A DNA stretch of 6,175 nt from Pseudomonadota bacterium. Lineage in GTDB: Bacteria; Pseudomonadota; Alphaproteobacteria; Rhizobiales; Rhizobiaceae. The DNA is taken from contig JAEYXI010000495.1 of NCBI GenBank assembly GCA_023428515.1, forward strand, positions 1 to 6,175, read 5' to 3'. Under the pieces are notes generated by a model. It ran no database searches, was not told the DNA's origin, and saw nothing but the letters and a program-made list of their open reading frames with translations. This document shows, one piece after another, positions 5,821 to 6,175 of this stretch. The translations under genes and the position numbers were made by a program. Each line of letters starts with the position of its first letter. The first letter of the stretch is position 1.

Positions 5821-6175
5821 CGTTCGCCAACTACCAGGAGGCCAACCGCGCCTTCTATCGCATGACCGTGCTGCCGCTGGTGGCGAGAACGGCGAAGGAG
5901 CTTTCGGCCTGGCTGGCGCCGGCGTTCGGCGAGGGGCTGCGGCTCCGGTACGACGCTGACCAGGTTGAAGGCCTGTCCGCCGACCGTGACTCGCTGTGGG
6001 CAAGGGTGGGGGCGGCGAGCTTCCTTAGCGACGACGAGAAGAGGGAAGCGGTGGGTATGGGCCCAAGCAAAGGCAAGCTGAATGGCGGCCGCCACACCAT
6101 CCGAGTCAGCGTGACCTATAAAACGCCCCCGCGGCCGAGGTTGAAGGCATCCAGCCACCTTCGCCTCTTGATGCC
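5820..6175 (+). pseudogene. displaced second copy of the portal C-terminal coding region (orphan 3' end)
   Basis: Reading from ACG at 5820, the frame gives TFANYQEANRAFYRMTVLPL and continues to LSDDEKREAV, matching portal residues 304-381 with about six substitutions (Y/F, F/L, W/R, A/Q, A/S, A/S). There is no N-terminal portal part and no start with a ribosome-binding site; the first ATG is at 5862, inside the domain. After a missing G in the run at 6053-6055 the frame reads GMGPSKGKLNGG and stays open to the window end. In the frame with the G restored it reads GYGPKQRQ and stops at 6119-6121. The true tail cannot be settled here. It is best seen as the original portal 3' end left behind by the cassette insertion, or an orphan module. 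Confidence 0.75.

Noticed and set aside
5428..6003. 191-residue minus-strand ORF across immunity gene and portal copy 2
   Set aside because: Its N-terminal part (MPTASHGRR... Pro/Ala-rich) is antisense portal sequence and recurs antisense to portal copy 1 at 4475-4744, so it is a shadow made by the duplication.

Overview
The window reads as part of an alphaproteobacterial chromosome, most likely Rhizobiales (Mesorhizobium-like). I judge this from the GC-rich coding, the TTGAC-type promoter, and the order and style of the terminase and portal genes. No database was searched, so all family calls rest on motifs and recalled family features.

Positions 1-1561 are ordinary chromosome. They hold the 3' end of a VOC/glyoxalase-superfamily gene, a strong rho-independent terminator, a 67-residue two-helix membrane protein, and a class I SAM O-methyltransferase-type protein that appears to lack the usual catalytic histidine.

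Positions 1562-3651 start a phage-type packaging cluster arranged like the head of a Rhodobacter-type gene transfer agent (GTA) or a related prophage. A promoter and leader precede a putative small terminase (1807-2277), which overlaps the large terminase (to 3523) by 110 bases in another frame. An unusual 97-bp intergenic element made of heptamers in two opposed arrays then leads to the portal gene.

Positions 3652-6175 are the interesting part. An apparently complete HK97-family portal gene (3652-4818) is followed, in the frame expected after a one-base loss, by a glycine-rich linker with an F-x-x-D-Q-P-R-V-P...GGGRWT motif. This leads to a C-terminal domain with C-x2-C, D-H and C-x2-C, which looks like a zinc-binding HNH / His-Me-finger nuclease toxin. 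One base after its stop begins a small acidic, AT-richer gene (5455-5820) that looks like its immunity gene. Directly at that stop, a second, diverged copy (about 91% identical over 244 bp) of the portal 3' end begins and stays open to the window edge. So a toxin-immunity cassette of about 1 kb sits between two copies of the portal C-terminal coding sequence. This resembles the displaced 'orphan' C-termini of Rhs/CDI polymorphic toxins, but is built on a capsid portal gene. My working hypothesis is a portal-linked polymorphic toxin carried by a GTA or prophage; delivery with the particle is inference only.
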